From Mactromeris polynyma (taxonomy: Eukaryota; Mollusca; Bivalvia; Venerida; Mactridae), in contig JASFXZ010000079.1 in NCBI GenBank assembly GCA_032209605.1, positions 310,001 through 374,000 on the forward strand: a stretch of 64,000 nucleotides of DNA, given 5' to 3'. How positions within the stretch are numbered: the stretch's first letter is position 1; every line of letters begins with the position of its first letter. This document shows positions 1-13,800 of the stretch, in pieces. The translations under genes and the position numbers were made by a program. The notes beneath the pieces are model-generated. The model was not told the DNA's origin. It did no database searches and saw nothing but the letters and a program-made list of their open reading frames with translations.

Positions 1-931
1 ATGTCTTTTAAAGATTTTCTCGGTAGCTGCATATGAAACCAACAATTTTAAGGCCTATTCGAAACATTAGAGACATACAAAGGGTTTTAATTAAAGTTAT
101 AAAGAAAATAAGAAAATTGTTAGAAATTTGCAAATGCATTACATATTAGCACGGACCTATAAACCATGTATTAATAAGAAGCAAAAGTTATGGGACAAAA
201 AAATCCACTAAAATATACAATTACCCAGCTAGTTCAGGTCAACACTTTTCATGCATCAGTTCATTAATGTTAACAGGCTTATTGTCGTGCGTTGGCGTCC
301 ATTAAGGACGACAATATTAAAAGCAATTCTCTATAAAAAAGTTTTATTCCTAAATAATAATAGCAATGAAAAACATAAGTTGATTACTAGTATACGAGCT
401 AACCATGTTCAAGTATCGTCTCATTTATTGCAATTTCTTCGCTCATGAAGTTGGTGACTCAAACCTCCATGAAATTTAAAGGTCATACCAAGGTCAATAA
501 ACTTCTCTTTGACACCCACCTCGAATATTTTAAAACTGAAATTCTCCTTTCCATAGCATGTTATCTAATAAGAGCAGAATTTCTTGAATTAAACTTTATT
601 CTGTTCTGTACTTAAATTGATCCTTCTTGGTCTTCTACATGTATATATATAATAAAAACTGAGTCTGTGTTAATTTCGATGGTTCGATTTGGGAACACAA
701 AGTAGGCCTATCTTAAAAGATGACCTAAGAAATGTGTACACGCTGATGACGGTTACCCAATACATTAGCGCCATAATTCTCTAGTCAACAATAAACTAAA
801 GGACAACAGCGAGGCTGGACTTTTTTTGTTAGTTGATTTTACTAAGAACACGTGTACATGTACTAACATTTTGTTTCATAAATACCATGAATATAATGCT
901 ATTTCACTGAGAACATCTGAACTCATTGCAA
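1..931. other. Non-coding stretch, nothing recognised
   Basis: AT-rich DNA with no open reading frame that resembles a known protein and no repeat I could pair with another copy in the window. It probably belongs to the upstream intergenic region of the pappalysin gene. Confidence 0.5.
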
Positions 932-1200
932 GCCGGTGTGGTTAGCTCAGTTGATGGAGTGGAAGGACTCGACTGCAAATCTGGAGGTCGTGGGTTCGAA
1001 TCTAGGGAGATGCATATGTTCTTCCTGACAATTTGACTAAACACCCAAAGTCATTTGTTCCCCACTTGTAGTTCATGTTATTAGTTGCCTGCGGAAAACC
1101 AGTTTGGTGATGGATGGTAACCCAGGAACACTGGATAGGTAAACTGATCACCGTACGTAAGTGGTATAATCTTAAAAATGACTTACAACCCAACACAACA
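932..1200 (+). repeat. tRNA-derived SINE
   Basis: The head looks like a degenerate tRNA gene. It has an A-box-like segment TTAGCTCAGTTGATGG near 941 and a B-box-like GGGTTCGAATC at 992-1003. A body follows that contains the phrase AAAGTCATTTGT and a TGGTAACCCAGGAACACTGG segment. Very similar body phrases recur near 49718-49965 and, more degenerate, near 6130-6320 and 8245-8400, so this is a dispersed family rather than a tRNA gene. The anticodon arm and the 3' half do not form a clean cloverleaf. Confidence 0.65.
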
Positions 1201-1713
1201 ACATGGCCAACTTTCGGGTAAGCAATTGAAAGTATGTTTGTTACCGATGATCGTTAGATCTAGAACGTTCGTACTATAGAATATGAACCAGTGTTTATAA
1301 GACTGATAAAAGAAAGTTGATTGTGCCGTAAGTTTAAAATATTTCTGTTCGTATTTCAAAGTTCATAGTTTTATCATTAATTAAAATCATTTCTGCAGAA
1401 CTTTTGGTTTGTACTGACATAACAGATTTGTTTACATACTTTGAGTATACTATTGTGTCAGATTCGCATATTTTTACGGCTGAGAATTGTGAAATATAGA
1501 AACATACTCAAACGATTACCATAACGTTTAATATATGACTACATGTACGTAAGGCTTATTGTGTTTACGGAATTGACTCCATATATATCCACTTAAATCA
1601 TAAATTAATCAAGAGGCAAATACGGATAACAAGTAATACCATCTATTTTTTTCCTGTTTTGATGTCATTTTCCGCACTGGAAGCTCATCAATCTGATTTC
1701 AGGTTTCCAGCAC

Positions 1714-2438
1714 TGGTACGGTGACACATCGTCTCCTATGCGTGGTACGGTGACACATCGTCTCCTATGCGTGGTACGGTGACACATCGTCTCCTATGCG
1801 TGGTACGGTGACACATCGTCTCCTATGCGTGGTACGGTGACACATCGTCTCCTATGCGTGGTACGGTGACACATCGTCTCCTATGCGTGGTACGGTGACA
1901 CATCGTCTCCTATGCGTGGTACGGTGACACATCGTCTCCTATGCGTGGTACGGTGACACATCGTCTCCTATGCGTGGTACGGTGACACATCGTCTCCTAT
2001 GCGTGGTACGGTGACACATCGTCTCCTATGCGTGGTACGGTGACACATCGTCTCCTATGCGTGGTACGGTGACACATCGTCTCCTATGCGTGGTACGGTG
2101 ACACATCGTCTCCTATGCGTGGTACGGTGACACATCGTCTCCTATGCGTGGTACGGTGACACATCGTCTCCTATGCGTGGTACGGTGACACATCGTCTCC
2201 TATGCGTGGTACGGTGACACATCGTCTCCCAGGCGTGGTACGGTGACACATCGTCTCCCATGCGTGGTACGGCGACACATCGTCTCCCAGGCGTGGTACG
2301 GTGACACATCGTCTCCCAGGCGTGATACGGTGACACATCGTCTCCCATGCGTGGTACGGTGACACATCGTCTCCCATGCGTGGTACGGTAACACATCGTC
2401 TCCCATGCGTGATACGGTGACACATCGTCTCCCAGGCG
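1714..2438. repeat. 29-bp minisatellite, 25 units
   Basis: Tandem units of 29 bp start with TGGTACGGTGACACATCGTC and end in CTATGCG. The length fits 25 complete units. Units 1-17 are identical to the base. Units 18-25, from about 2207, carry variants ending in CCATGCG or CCAGGCG plus scattered point changes. Because 29 is not a multiple of three and the minus strand lacks stops in all frames, the array gives spurious minus-strand reading frames. Confidence 0.95.
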
Positions 2439-2951
2439 TGTTGATGGTCATCCAAACAATTTGCTGGTAACTGTTCTGGTGTTTGCTTTTTAACTGACAA
2501 TGTCGAATGTTAACTGAAATCTATACTGTTGTATTTTGACAAAAAATATTCAAAGCATATCTCGTATAATTCTGTTTAACATTGAAATAAGTTAACATAA
2601 TCGAAAATACAAAATTGCGAGTCCATTTGCAAACAGCTATTAGTTTTAACTTATTTTACGTAGATTGAGACGCAAGTTTGCAACTTATATTACTTATTCT
2701 CGATGACTGCTTCCGTGATTGCTAAAACACTAGCGCCTGAATCAGGGGTTGTGTAGTGCGCAGTTCAACCTAACCGAAGACGAAATTCGTACCCAAACAT
2801 TCGGATCAGGAGTCAGACACTCAACCCCTCTAACCGCTGCCTCCAGCTATTGGTGTTGAATGGTACGAAGGACCGATGGTGACATCTTACTTTTTCAATA
2901 ATATCCACAACGAACCCGAAATATCATAAATCGTGAAATCATGATAATCTA
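2439..2951. other. Intergenic, nothing recognised
   Basis: AT-rich, no gene seen. Near 2864-2885 there is a partial copy of the terminal sequence of the adjacent MITE (ACGAAGGACCGATGGTGACAT). Confidence 0.4.
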
Positions 2952-3175
2952 CGAAAGACCGATGGTGACATTCGGCCGTATTCATTTCTCTCCTAGGAAA
3001 GTCTCCGATTCACGATTATCTTGAAGTCGTGATTTCACTATTTCAAGTTTGAAATCGTAAATTCGTGAAGATGGATTCGTAAATTCATGAATTCGTTTCT
3101 ATGAGTGGCAATCTTAAACTCGTGACTTTCCTAGGAGAGAAATAATGAAGCGTGAATGTCACCACCAGTCTTTCG
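2952..3175. mobile_element. MITE with about 50-bp terminal inverted repeats
   Basis: The left end CGAAAGACCGATGGTGACAT and the right end, read in reverse complement as CGAAAGACTGGTGGTGACAT, match over about 50 bp. The match continues into a perfect inner arm TCTCTCCTAGGAAAGTC. No coding capacity. A half copy lies near 24345-24420 in the pappalysin 3' UTR region. Confidence 0.75.
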
Positions 3176-4115
3176 TAATACTGTCATAATTCAGTAGGCA
3201 AACCAAATTGAGACACATGAATATGAGGACATGAACTTCAAAATTTCACAGCCGGCGATTTTATCCGTAAACGTGAACTGAGATATATCGTAAAGGTCAT
3301 TTCATCACGATATCACGTTCTATGATGTAAATTGACGAAATAAAGTCACTTCCTGTCTTCCGTACGAATGACTATAATTGTATGGGTGGGAAAAAAACAC
3401 ATATAGCAATGTGCATTCAATTTTGATTACTGCATTAAAACTTGAAAAATGTGTTTAACCAAGCACTGACGCGATACAGATCAGAAGGTAATTGTGACGG
3501 TTTTCTGACAGCGTTTATGACACAATGATTACCTAGCCGAAGTAATCACGCAATTATAATTAATTATACCTTAACTCTCAACTTTTATTTCCCAACTCTT
3601 TCCCGTCGACTGGGTTCACATTTGATAATGTTTTTGATACAACTACTGGCCAACAGAGCTAATCCGCTGTATGTTTGTAATTTAAGAATCTGCACTATAT
3701 CAAGGCAAAGTAATTTGAAACGATAAACGTGATTTTTGCAGGTTATCGTACACTTGTTGTCGATCGTTCTATTCATTTATATCATAAACGGTATAGCTTA
3801 GTGCAATAAAAACATCAACAGACTAAGTATCCAGTAGCTGTTTAGATATCTTGTGAGATAGAACTGTCGGGTCAGCAGTTTTAACCAGTATATATTTCGT
3901 CATTGTTATGCGTTTTATGTTCACGTTTCAGCGATAGGTTTGGACTTTGAAACAATACTGATAATCAGAGAACGTGGGACTAGTGAACCAATCTAATGCG
4001 TTAAATCTTGACGGTAAATGTAAACAAACGAATGCGGATTATTGCAGTGTTAATTCAAAATCTGGATGTTTAAAGTTGTAATATTAAAATAAACTGAAAT
4101 TTACATTTATTCAAA
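3176..4115. other. Upstream region of the pappalysin gene
   Basis: Non-coding AT-rich DNA up to the first coding exon. It should hold the promoter and 5' UTR. I see no element clear enough to mark. Confidence 0.4.
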
Positions 4116-7100
4116 ATGATTTGGTTTCTAATATGGATATTTTGTACAAAATACGTCACGTGTTTAAACGAACGCACGATGCCCGTGCACGGAGAGAATC
4201 GATTACTGCAGCGTCACCCACGTGCACTTGACACTCGGAGCGAGTCACCGTTCGGAAATGCGTTATATTTTCATGGAAACGAAGAAATGTTGAAATTAAA
4301 CCCAACAAAAAATGCCAATGTTGTACCAAATGAAGAATTTACCGTACAGATGTGGATTAAACCAGAGGGAGGACAGTACAGACGGACACCAATTGTCGGT
4401 ATGAGCCCCTATTATTATTCAAAGTAAATGTTATTAGCAAACATGATTTTTGTCTACCTTTTCAAACATATGTTTTAACTATTCTTCATCTACAAAAGAA
4501 TGTGTTTATTGTTTACGCTAAAATAATCTCGAATATTGCTACAATGTACTAATACCGATAGTACTAATAATTATAACAAAGATAATGCATTTAACAATAA
4601 TAATGATAAAAATAATTAATATTATTGTTACCATTATGATAATAATATTGTTTTTATATTTAAAGAATGTAACACATAATATATATGTAGATTGCATAGA
4701 CCTTAGCTGAAACAAAGGAAAATTATGACACAGGAGATGTAAAATATTTACTCCTATAGAATAACAACTTTTGTTTCGGAGACGTCTATTTAATGTACGT
4801 ACTAAATATTTAAATGAACCATTAACATGCGCGGATCCAGCAATTTGCGTCCAGCTCTCGGTTGGGACCACTCTTGATATATGATTAGAAATGAACAACC
4901 CTATTTAGCCAAAATCATATGGGGGTCCAAGACCTCCGGCCCCCCTCCCTGGATCCGCGCACGAGTAAAATATGTTACACTGGACATATCCAGTTGTCTG
5001 TGGCTGAGTGCCTTCACTATACTTAGACAAACCAAACCTATGATTATTAAGTGGCAATGTATTAATAAATTAAATCATTAGAACAGAGTTTTGTGATGTA
5101 AATTGAAGCATTTTTCTAGTTTTGTATTTACGGAAGCCTGTTCGGGCCTTCTTGCTGTCCCGCGCTGTATATTGCCGTCGCGCGTCGTTGGCGATATCAG
5201 TTACACGACATGACAACACGGGTATGACACCAATAGGCTTCCGTAACCATTTTATTCCGATATCACTTGTTTATACCGAAATCAGGAGTATATGACCAAC
5301 GTATCAGAGTTTAAATATAGCTACATGATATATTGTACAGTAAAACCTCGATAATAAGACCACCATTGGGACCCTTGAAAACTGGTCTTAATATTGAACT
5401 GGTCTTAATATTGAGGTTGAATAAAGAGCAAAACAGTGAAAATGGACTTGAAAATTGTGTTCTTGATATTGAGCTGGTCTTATTATTGAGGTGGGCTTTA
5501 TGTGAAGTTTTACTGTATTTGTGTTTTCTCGAACCAACTTCAAAAACATCCCGAGGTGCGAATCTAATGAAAGAATATGTCACACTTGTTATGTACACAT
5601 ATGTACATATGTATATTACTTCTAAACGGACCGATTTAAGCCAGGTTACAGTAATCTGGTAATCCTCTCGCAAGACCAAATATCTAAAGGACTTGACCAA
5701 ATATCTTAATCTGCACGTATGAAATGGCACATTGACTTGTTCTATATAACACGTTATGTCCTTATTAGGATACAGTTAATATAATTACAAACAAGTCTTT
5801 GTTATGCAAAAAGTCGACCCTGTCATGTAAGACCAGATTTCTAGACTATGACGTATGTTATTTAATTGCCAATAATCCAAAGGTCTGTGCTACAGTGTAA
5901 CAAATCACGGTCCCTAAAATCTCCAATCTCATTAAAATCAGCTCCAGTCGCACGCTCCTATACTATACGCTAACAGCGGAAAATAATGGAGCTAAAGTAA
6001 GGGGCTGATTTCAATGAGATTGCTAACATCCCCTAAACCCCTATGACTTCCTCTCATACATAAAGGATTTATTTAAAAACACATTGAGTTTGTAGAAGTC
6101 ATTGCACAGTAATGAGTGTAATATTCTAATCCTGGACGGGGCGAATGTTCTCCCTCACAAATTGACTCGGGTTCAAGTGTACACCACCGCTGATTCATGT
6201 GGGGAAGGTATCAGAAAAATGTTGCTAATCCGTGATGTGTCTTGTTCTGTCAACTGTCCGCCGTACATAATTGAACTATAACGGTTGAAAACCTGCGTTA
6301 AACTCCAACACAACACATATGAATTCATCCTTCCTCCCAGATAGTTCTCTCCCTTTCTCCCAGTTAGTTCTCTCCCTTCCTCCCAGTTAGTTCTCTCCCT
6401 TTCTCCCAGTTAGTTCTCTCCCTTTCTCCCAGTTAGACTTCTCTCCCTTTATCCCTTATTATCCCTAAAGTATGTGTACAAAATGTTCAATATATAAATA
6501 TGCTATAGGAAGATTAAAGGGAGAGAAGTCTAACCGGGAGAAAGGGAGATAACTCGTGACAATCTCCTTTGGATGAATTACTGTAAAACGGCTACATAAT
6601 ATGGTAGATATTATTTTATAAATGCAAGATTACAAATACAGACAGCCTTGTACATAGAAACTCTCTGTGGGTTATTAGCTCATGTATCAAATATCAATCT
6701 ATAATTGGAATGTTACATGTTGGTACATAACCAGCTGAAGAGTAAATTCCGAAGCCTGATGTATCCTGTTTTGCGGTCCTATGTTCAAAGTCCGGGGATA
6801 TTGACAAGTAATTTGTTCTATTACAGATGTAATTAATGATTGCAACACGGCGAAGGAAAATGGTTGGGCCGTCGGAATCACATTACCTAGCTTTTCTAGA
6901 CAGGACGCACGAATATTCTTCTCTTTTTTCGCCGACGGCTCGTCGGCACCGACCACTCTTCTTGCGCATAGACAATATGAAGTCGATACTTGGATCAATG
7001 TGGCCGTAACTTACGACGGTCACAAAATGACACTCTATGTAAACGGTGCAGGGGTAACTACTGTTACAGAGCGTCCCGGCGGTGCTTTCCGTCGGGCATT

Positions 7101-7883
7101 AAGTGAGTGCGCCGGTCTCTATATTGGCGGTCGAACATCCTTGGATGCATTTTATAGAGGAAATATTGATGAATTTATGTTGTGGGGGAACGTTTTAAGT
7201 CAAAGTGAAATTGTGAACAATATGAACGCGGACCCTGACACGTTTGATATGAAAGGCGATCTGATAATTTCTGACTCGTTCAAAGATTTACAAAACTGGG
7301 AAATTGTTTCTGATCTCGAGCCGATATTTGTTGAGTCCGGTATCACACTTCCATATCACACAGTGAGACTTGAAGCGCCACCCTGCGGCAAAACTGTATG
7401 CGACGATCCGGAAGTGGTTTTCAGTTACATGAATAACACACAGTTACGTCGTAAGAAGGAGATCAGATATAGAGTAATTAATATCTGCGATGATAATGGA
7501 AAGAACCCTATTTTATCCGACAAGGGCATAACCGAACAACAAAAGCAACTCAGCAAGGCATTTGAGCCATACAAGATAGATCTTATACTTGAGCATGTCC
7601 AAATTAAGAACACGACATTTACGAAAAAAGTGTTTATGTTCGATTGTCACCCGTACCAAATCGGAAACGGAATTTGCGATCAGGACTGTGCGCATTCGAC
7701 AACCGGAAATGATGGCGGCGACTGTGATCGTGTGAGGTCAGAGTGCAAAAAGGCGTTGCTAGACAACGGTCAATGCAATGAAGAATGCAACAAAGCGTAC
7801 CATAATTATGACGGTGGTGATTGCTGTAAACCGGGGGACGAAAATTCGTACCAAACATGCATTGACCCACAAAATCCACACAG
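4116..7883 (+). CDS. PAPPA: Pappalysin exons 1-2: signal peptide, LamG-like domain, LNR1-2
   Basis: Exon 1 (4116-4398) gives a leader, MIWFLIWIFCTKYVTC, a short basic pro-like stretch and the start of a laminin-G-like fold (ALYFHGNEEMLKLNP, then FTVQMWIKPEGG). Exon 2 (6827-7883) continues it (WINVAVTYDGHKMTLYVNG, GLYIGGRTSLDAFYRGNIDEF). It ends in two Lin12-Notch repeats, NGICDQDC...NDGGDCD and NGQCNEEC...YDGGDCC, which in PAPP-A sit inside the proteolytic domain. The 2.4-kb first intron holds a Tigger-like MITE and another inverted-repeat element. Confidence 0.9.
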
Positions 7884-10800
7884 GTAACAAAAGTCGTAAT
7901 GTTAAGTAAACGGAAAAAAACTTTAAATTAATTTAATTATAACACCATCAAGTTAATCAACCTTACGTCAAAGCATCAATACAAATCAAGTATTCACTTT
8001 ATCATAGTCTATTCAACAGTCAAGTTTCATAATTATTCGTAACATATTTTAACCAAAACACAGAAAGTACAATGATTATCTAAGTTTTGGAGTATTTGGG
8101 CAAGATGTGTTATAAATATTTTCTATACATGTCGGTCCGTGGTGTGATGTGCAAATTTAGTATGAACGTTATACAAGAATACTTGAAGAACTCGTTCAAG
8201 TAGTATAAGTGACCACTTCACTCAAGACAATACATCCAAAGTAATTTGTCTTCCACCTCTGATTAATGAGGGAGTGTTTCCGTTGTTTGTGGAAGAACAT
8301 GGTTGGTAATCCAGGAACACTGTTTAAGTCCGCTGTCCGCTGTATTTAACACAAATACTGTTGACAAACGATGTAAAACATCTTGTATCAGTGCTTGATT
8401 TGACATTCTGACAAAGAGACAAAGAGGTACCCACCGCTTGGCAAGATAACGAACGCTCACACCTTGATACTAGTACACGAGTTTGGTCTCCATTATGGCA
8501 GCTCTGGTACATTCTTGCTGACTGTTTCCAAATTTAAAGTGTTTAATTTTGTTGCCAGGGGTTACATGCATGTAGAAGAGCTGAAGATGGTGTTACAGGT
8601 CGAGGGGAGCGATGCAGTCAATATATTTCTGGTAACATCAAGTTGGAATAGAGAAGTATTTCATGGAATGGCTACATACCCGTGGGAAAAGAATGTTTAT
8701 ACTTCTATGGGTGAGCTAACTAGTTGTCCATTATCAGCCTTGTATCTGTATACTGTAGTTTATTTTGTGAGTTACTAATGGAGGTTTGATTTCAAGATGT
8801 GATATGTCATGTTCGTTTGTGATATTTGGCTACGGTCACTTGTCCCCGCCTCATGTCGGGTAGTTGTTGGGGCGAGTTAATACTGGTCGAGTATTAGTTC
8901 CAGAAGAACTGGTATAACTAAACAAATGTTCAAAAAATGGCGTTAACCCATTTAAAACAAGTACACAATATTTGTCAAACAGTAATACAATATATATATA
9001 TTAAGGAGTGACATTCCAATCCTGCATCATGTACAAAAAAGTGTACGAATTCATCATGTTACCAACTCTCTTATCGTCCTCAATACAAGGGATAAGACCC
9101 GAATATAAACACACGAAACCTGAACAACATGAGCATTTACTTGAAATGAGTATCTACTCGATCTTACGAGGTATAGTTGTGGTGCTAACAAGCAGACACT
9201 CTTTCCAGTACTGATTTTCAACATTAGAATTACATAGAAAATTAACTTCACTGAACATGTTAATATTCGCTGTCATTAAGGGGTCGAAGTGTAAGAATAC
9301 CTTAAATTTCAAATAAATTTAACTACCCCTATCCAATATATTGATGTTTCCTTTCATCAGTTAAACTCTGATTTTTATTTTGTTTATTTTATTTACTTCA
9401 TTATTTCTAAGGTGGAATCATTATGCACGTGGACGTCATTGGTCGGAGCGACAAATTAAAAAATCTTGTGCACGAGTTTGGTCACGTGTTTGGTTTATGG
9501 CACGTACACCGAGGAATATCTGAGATGTCATGTGACGATTCCTGCCGAGAGACACACCCATCAATGGTTTTAGGTATATTTTCACTTTCACATTCAGTTT
9601 TGTATCTGTACCTATTAGTCCTTGCATCAATCGCTTCCGAAAAGTCTTATATTTCAAAAATTGACTCCGACAGTTACCTTCAAATGTTGTCAACATTAAA
9701 AAAAACATACGTGCTTAGGGCTAAATTGTTCTTTATGTTAAATTAATTTGCAGTACTATGTTGTTGAATCCTCCCTTAGATTTGTTTAGCGCCATTTTTA
9801 TTTTCACGTCGTAACCTATGGATGGAAGTGGAGAGGTGCTGTTTCGCAAATGTGGCTTTACCTATGCTACACTTTTCCTACTTTTAACTTACCAAAAGGG
9901 CCATGAAACCCTCCAAAATCATAGTGCATACTTTTTAGATGGTAGTTAATGTCACATTTATAAACAGTCAACTGGTGTAGTGACAATTCCACCTAAAGGG
10001 GAGAGACGCCAACCAAACAAGAACCACCAACCTTTCGGCAGCCAGCAAGATGGGTTCCGCATTTTTCAAATTGTGAACCCGCAGTGATGAGAGACATGTA
10101 CTATGAAATTGGTGACAATAACCACTCGAACCCAGAGGCTGCACCAAGTACATATCTTCAAACCATATATCTTGATATACGGTTCTGGTAGCACTAGATT
10201 GTTTCTATGTCTAAAATGTTCAACAATTCTTTGACGAAATGCAAACTTATCTGATTATCATTCCTTAGGTGACCTGTGTTCCGACACCATCCCGACACCA
10301 AGGAACAGCAAGTGTATGGACCCACTGGTAGACAATGAGAGGGATTCTTGTGAAAATATCGGCTTTAATGATACACCATTTAGTAACTATATGAGCTACG
10401 CAGGTTGGTTTAGACCATCTCTATATAATTATTTCTTGGCTATGAGTTTATTTATTAGTTCAAGTTCGATTGTTACTTTAAGATAGTCATATGGGTTTGA
10501 TAAAATGTACTCTACATGGCGTAATATTTTAAATACACCATAATGCATTACCATGTTCACTGATCAAGCCACAATTATCGACGACAATGCCTATAAAACG
10601 GTATATTGTACACGCAATTACTAGTATTTTCTGTATATTTCGTAAACAAACGATGGAATGCGGGAAGAAAATATTGAAATGATACGTACTTAAAGCTGAG
10701 ATATAGCCTGCAGTCCACAGATCATTGAAGTTTGCCACAGTAAACTTATTTTGGCAGTAAACGTTTCTTCAAATAAAATTGACTGGGTCAGGGACTAAAC

Positions 10801-13800
10801 TGACAGTTAACTTCTTGGGTTATTAATTTTCTCCTACAAATTTGATCATCACGTTTCACTTGTTGGCATGATCCTATATTACCATTTTATAATACACAGG
10901 GTACACATTGGCATACAATAACATCGAAATTTGGTTTGTGTTTACATCATATAGATGCTTATAAATTTTGTTCCGATTTATAAAAGATCGCAATATTAGT
11001 TATATTTCAATACCAATCACCCAAAGATCTATACTATATGCACATATCGTCCAAAGTTATACGTTACATGCAGTAATTTGTACGAAATAATAAAAACTTA
11101 AAACCGAAGGCGTTAGCTGGTACATGCGCGAGAGTGTCACAGTTAACTTCGATTTAATTAAACGTATTAGATTTCAGCGTTTCAGGGTTAACTTCATTAA
11201 TGATTCACTGAACCTTTTCATATTCTTAATCTCGTCACTGCGACAATTAAATATGACGAAAATATTATAGAATAAATATCCCTTCGTCATGTACAAGGTA
11301 AACACATTATTTTAATCTGTACCAAGACGTGAATCATAACACCAGTTAGGAGTTCATACACACTAGGCACATTGACTAAATCAATTAAATAAACCTTGTT
11401 ACACATCCAGTAAATGATGAGTCAATTTGCAAAAGTTGTCCCTCAATGTGCATGTTGCTCTTTAGTTTGATCGCCATTTTTTGTTGAAGTAAGCATCACT
11501 GCAATTCCATCCAATATAAATCGAAATCACAACCAGAGTGGACCCTAGAAGGGTACGGTTACCGTGCATACCGACTTGGTACATGTACTTTTCGGCATCT
11601 GGAAAACCTGTAATCACGTGATACACATCAACATGCTCAACTACCTCTGTTTCAACCAGTGCGTTAACGCCTTAATTCATGGGTCACATCGAAACGAATA
11701 AGAATCATTTTTACGTTTGTGTTCACCCTTCAAAACTGTTTTTTTACAATTGGAATCTCTGTTCTGGTCTGATTTTGCAACTCCACTATCATGTTTTATT
11801 TTATTTCTTACCCCAGATATCTGTGTGAGGAGGCGCTCTTTAGTAAATGTGGCATTCCCTTAGCAAATCTGACCCACTTTTAACCACATCTTCATATCTT
11901 ATTCCTGTAAAGTTTCGTACATATTTTGTTTTTCTAGATGATACATGTATAGACCACTTCACACCACAACAAGAAGCTCGCATGCATTGTTACTTAGATT
12001 TAGTCTATCAACCAATGAGGGACATGAAACATCCATCACCAGTTGCTGTATCTCCAAAGGTATAAAAAGGATCATAATATATATGTATACATGTACATAT
12101 TTCTGAATGTTTACTGTACAGTAATTTGGTCTTGTGGTATCAAACTAGTCTGGTCTTCATGTTATATACTATGCTGTAAACCTAACACAATTGGTCCCCG
12201 AAAGTAGCACCTCTCAAAGAATTAAAGTCCGTGTTCAAAAACTGAGTTCGGAAACTAGCCTCAACATTCATGTGTCTGATTGGCAGTCTCTGACAAAAAT
12301 CGTATTTTTAAGATAATAAATAAATGTTAGTAATTTTTATTTTTGCTTATGTACGTATGTCTAGATTATTCAAGCAGACGATACAAGTGTTAGCATAGCA
12401 TGGCTACCGCCACTTGGTTTGGACAATGGCTGTGATGCTGAATACGCTTTGCATCAGTATGCTAATGTGGCCACATCGTCACATACCGGCGTGCGTTGGA
12501 CGCCACATGAAGCGACAGGTATAATCAAATGCTCTTCACAAGTCATGTTTGCTTTTTTAATGACTCGTATAAGACAAATGTCTGCTAAACAATCGTGTTA
12601 AAGACGCCAGTTGTTATCTCTTTGATTGACCAGTGTGTTTGTTTTAAATTTATGTGTATTAATGATGTAATATTCGAGTTGCTGAAATTTAATGGATTAG
12701 GGTATTCGTACTTCATTCATAGAGAAAAGCACTTACAAACACTTTTTCATTAATGTTGGCGTTTACAATTTTGACCAAGCAATTTCAGGGACGTCTGTCT
12801 TGTCTTTTTGGAGTGCTGTAATTTACTATGCAGTGTCAGTTATCCAGAGATGGTCCATTGTAAATCTTAAAATGCCTTATATCAATACTTGTACATTAAG
12901 GTATACGCTGCCTCTCTTCCTACTCTTTGTAACAACAGCATACGTTTTCCTGTAGTAATACTTTATCATTGATTAAGTCTCTCTAAAGCAACAACCTCTC
13001 GATCACGGTCGATTTTGCATCTCCTAATTGGTTTTGTTTCTGTAGAGGCTGCACGGTAGTTGACCATGTATCACTTGATTTCAGGTTTTCCAGATGCCGA
13101 GAAGTGTGCACCGAGTCGGTTTGCATGGAAACCATACCATTCTAAAGTCCACCCAGGCTGTGACTTCGACTCTTGTTGGATAGAATTAGGGTTTAAAGAA
13201 CCGGTAATAGCAGACAGGTGGGTGCGACCTTTTAAGGTCTACTTTCGAACCTAAACTATATTATCTGTCACCTTTTGAACGTTTAATTCACTCTGACTCT
13301 GGTATAAAAGCGGTTTAAAGTTGCTATAGAGTTCAAAATCGTCCTCTGTGATAAGCTGAACTATGATCAAAATAATAAATATTATAACTATTATAAAATC
13401 ATATTCGGACATATGAAGGACTATCACTTCTTTTGCTTTATTTTAAATACTTCATGTAGTACATGTACATTGTATTAACATTCGGTATTTCCTATATTAC
13501 TGGAATCCCAATATAACATGAACAATAAATGAAGTGGTTTTTACAGTGAGAGATTGAACTGAACGTTCTGTTCCTCTGCCTTTTACAGGATAAGTATCTG
13601 GGTTGCTGATATTCGTGATGACACAAGTATCTTTGTTGAAGTGATTGCAGATGATGGAGAAATAGTTCCTCTTGGTGATGTACCAGTATATTGCGATCTT
13701 GAAACTACTTTAAAAGTTGATACAAATAAACCAGTGGAAAAGGTATCAGTCATTATACCTCACATTAGATGTAATCCTCAATTCGTAAAAATATGATTAA

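Noticed and set aside
932..1010. True tRNA gene
   Set aside because: Box A and B are present, but the acceptor and anticodon arms do not pair and the same head recurs with a common body, as expected of a SINE.
1714..2438. CRISPR-like regular repeats
   Set aside because: Units are directly adjacent with no unique spacers, and the genome is clearly eukaryotic.
2142..2500. Three overlapping minus-strand open frames of 83-109 codons
   Set aside because: They are reading-frame shadows of the 29-bp minisatellite, which lacks stops on that strand. The repeated Pro-Tyr-His-Ala-Trp text is not a real protein.
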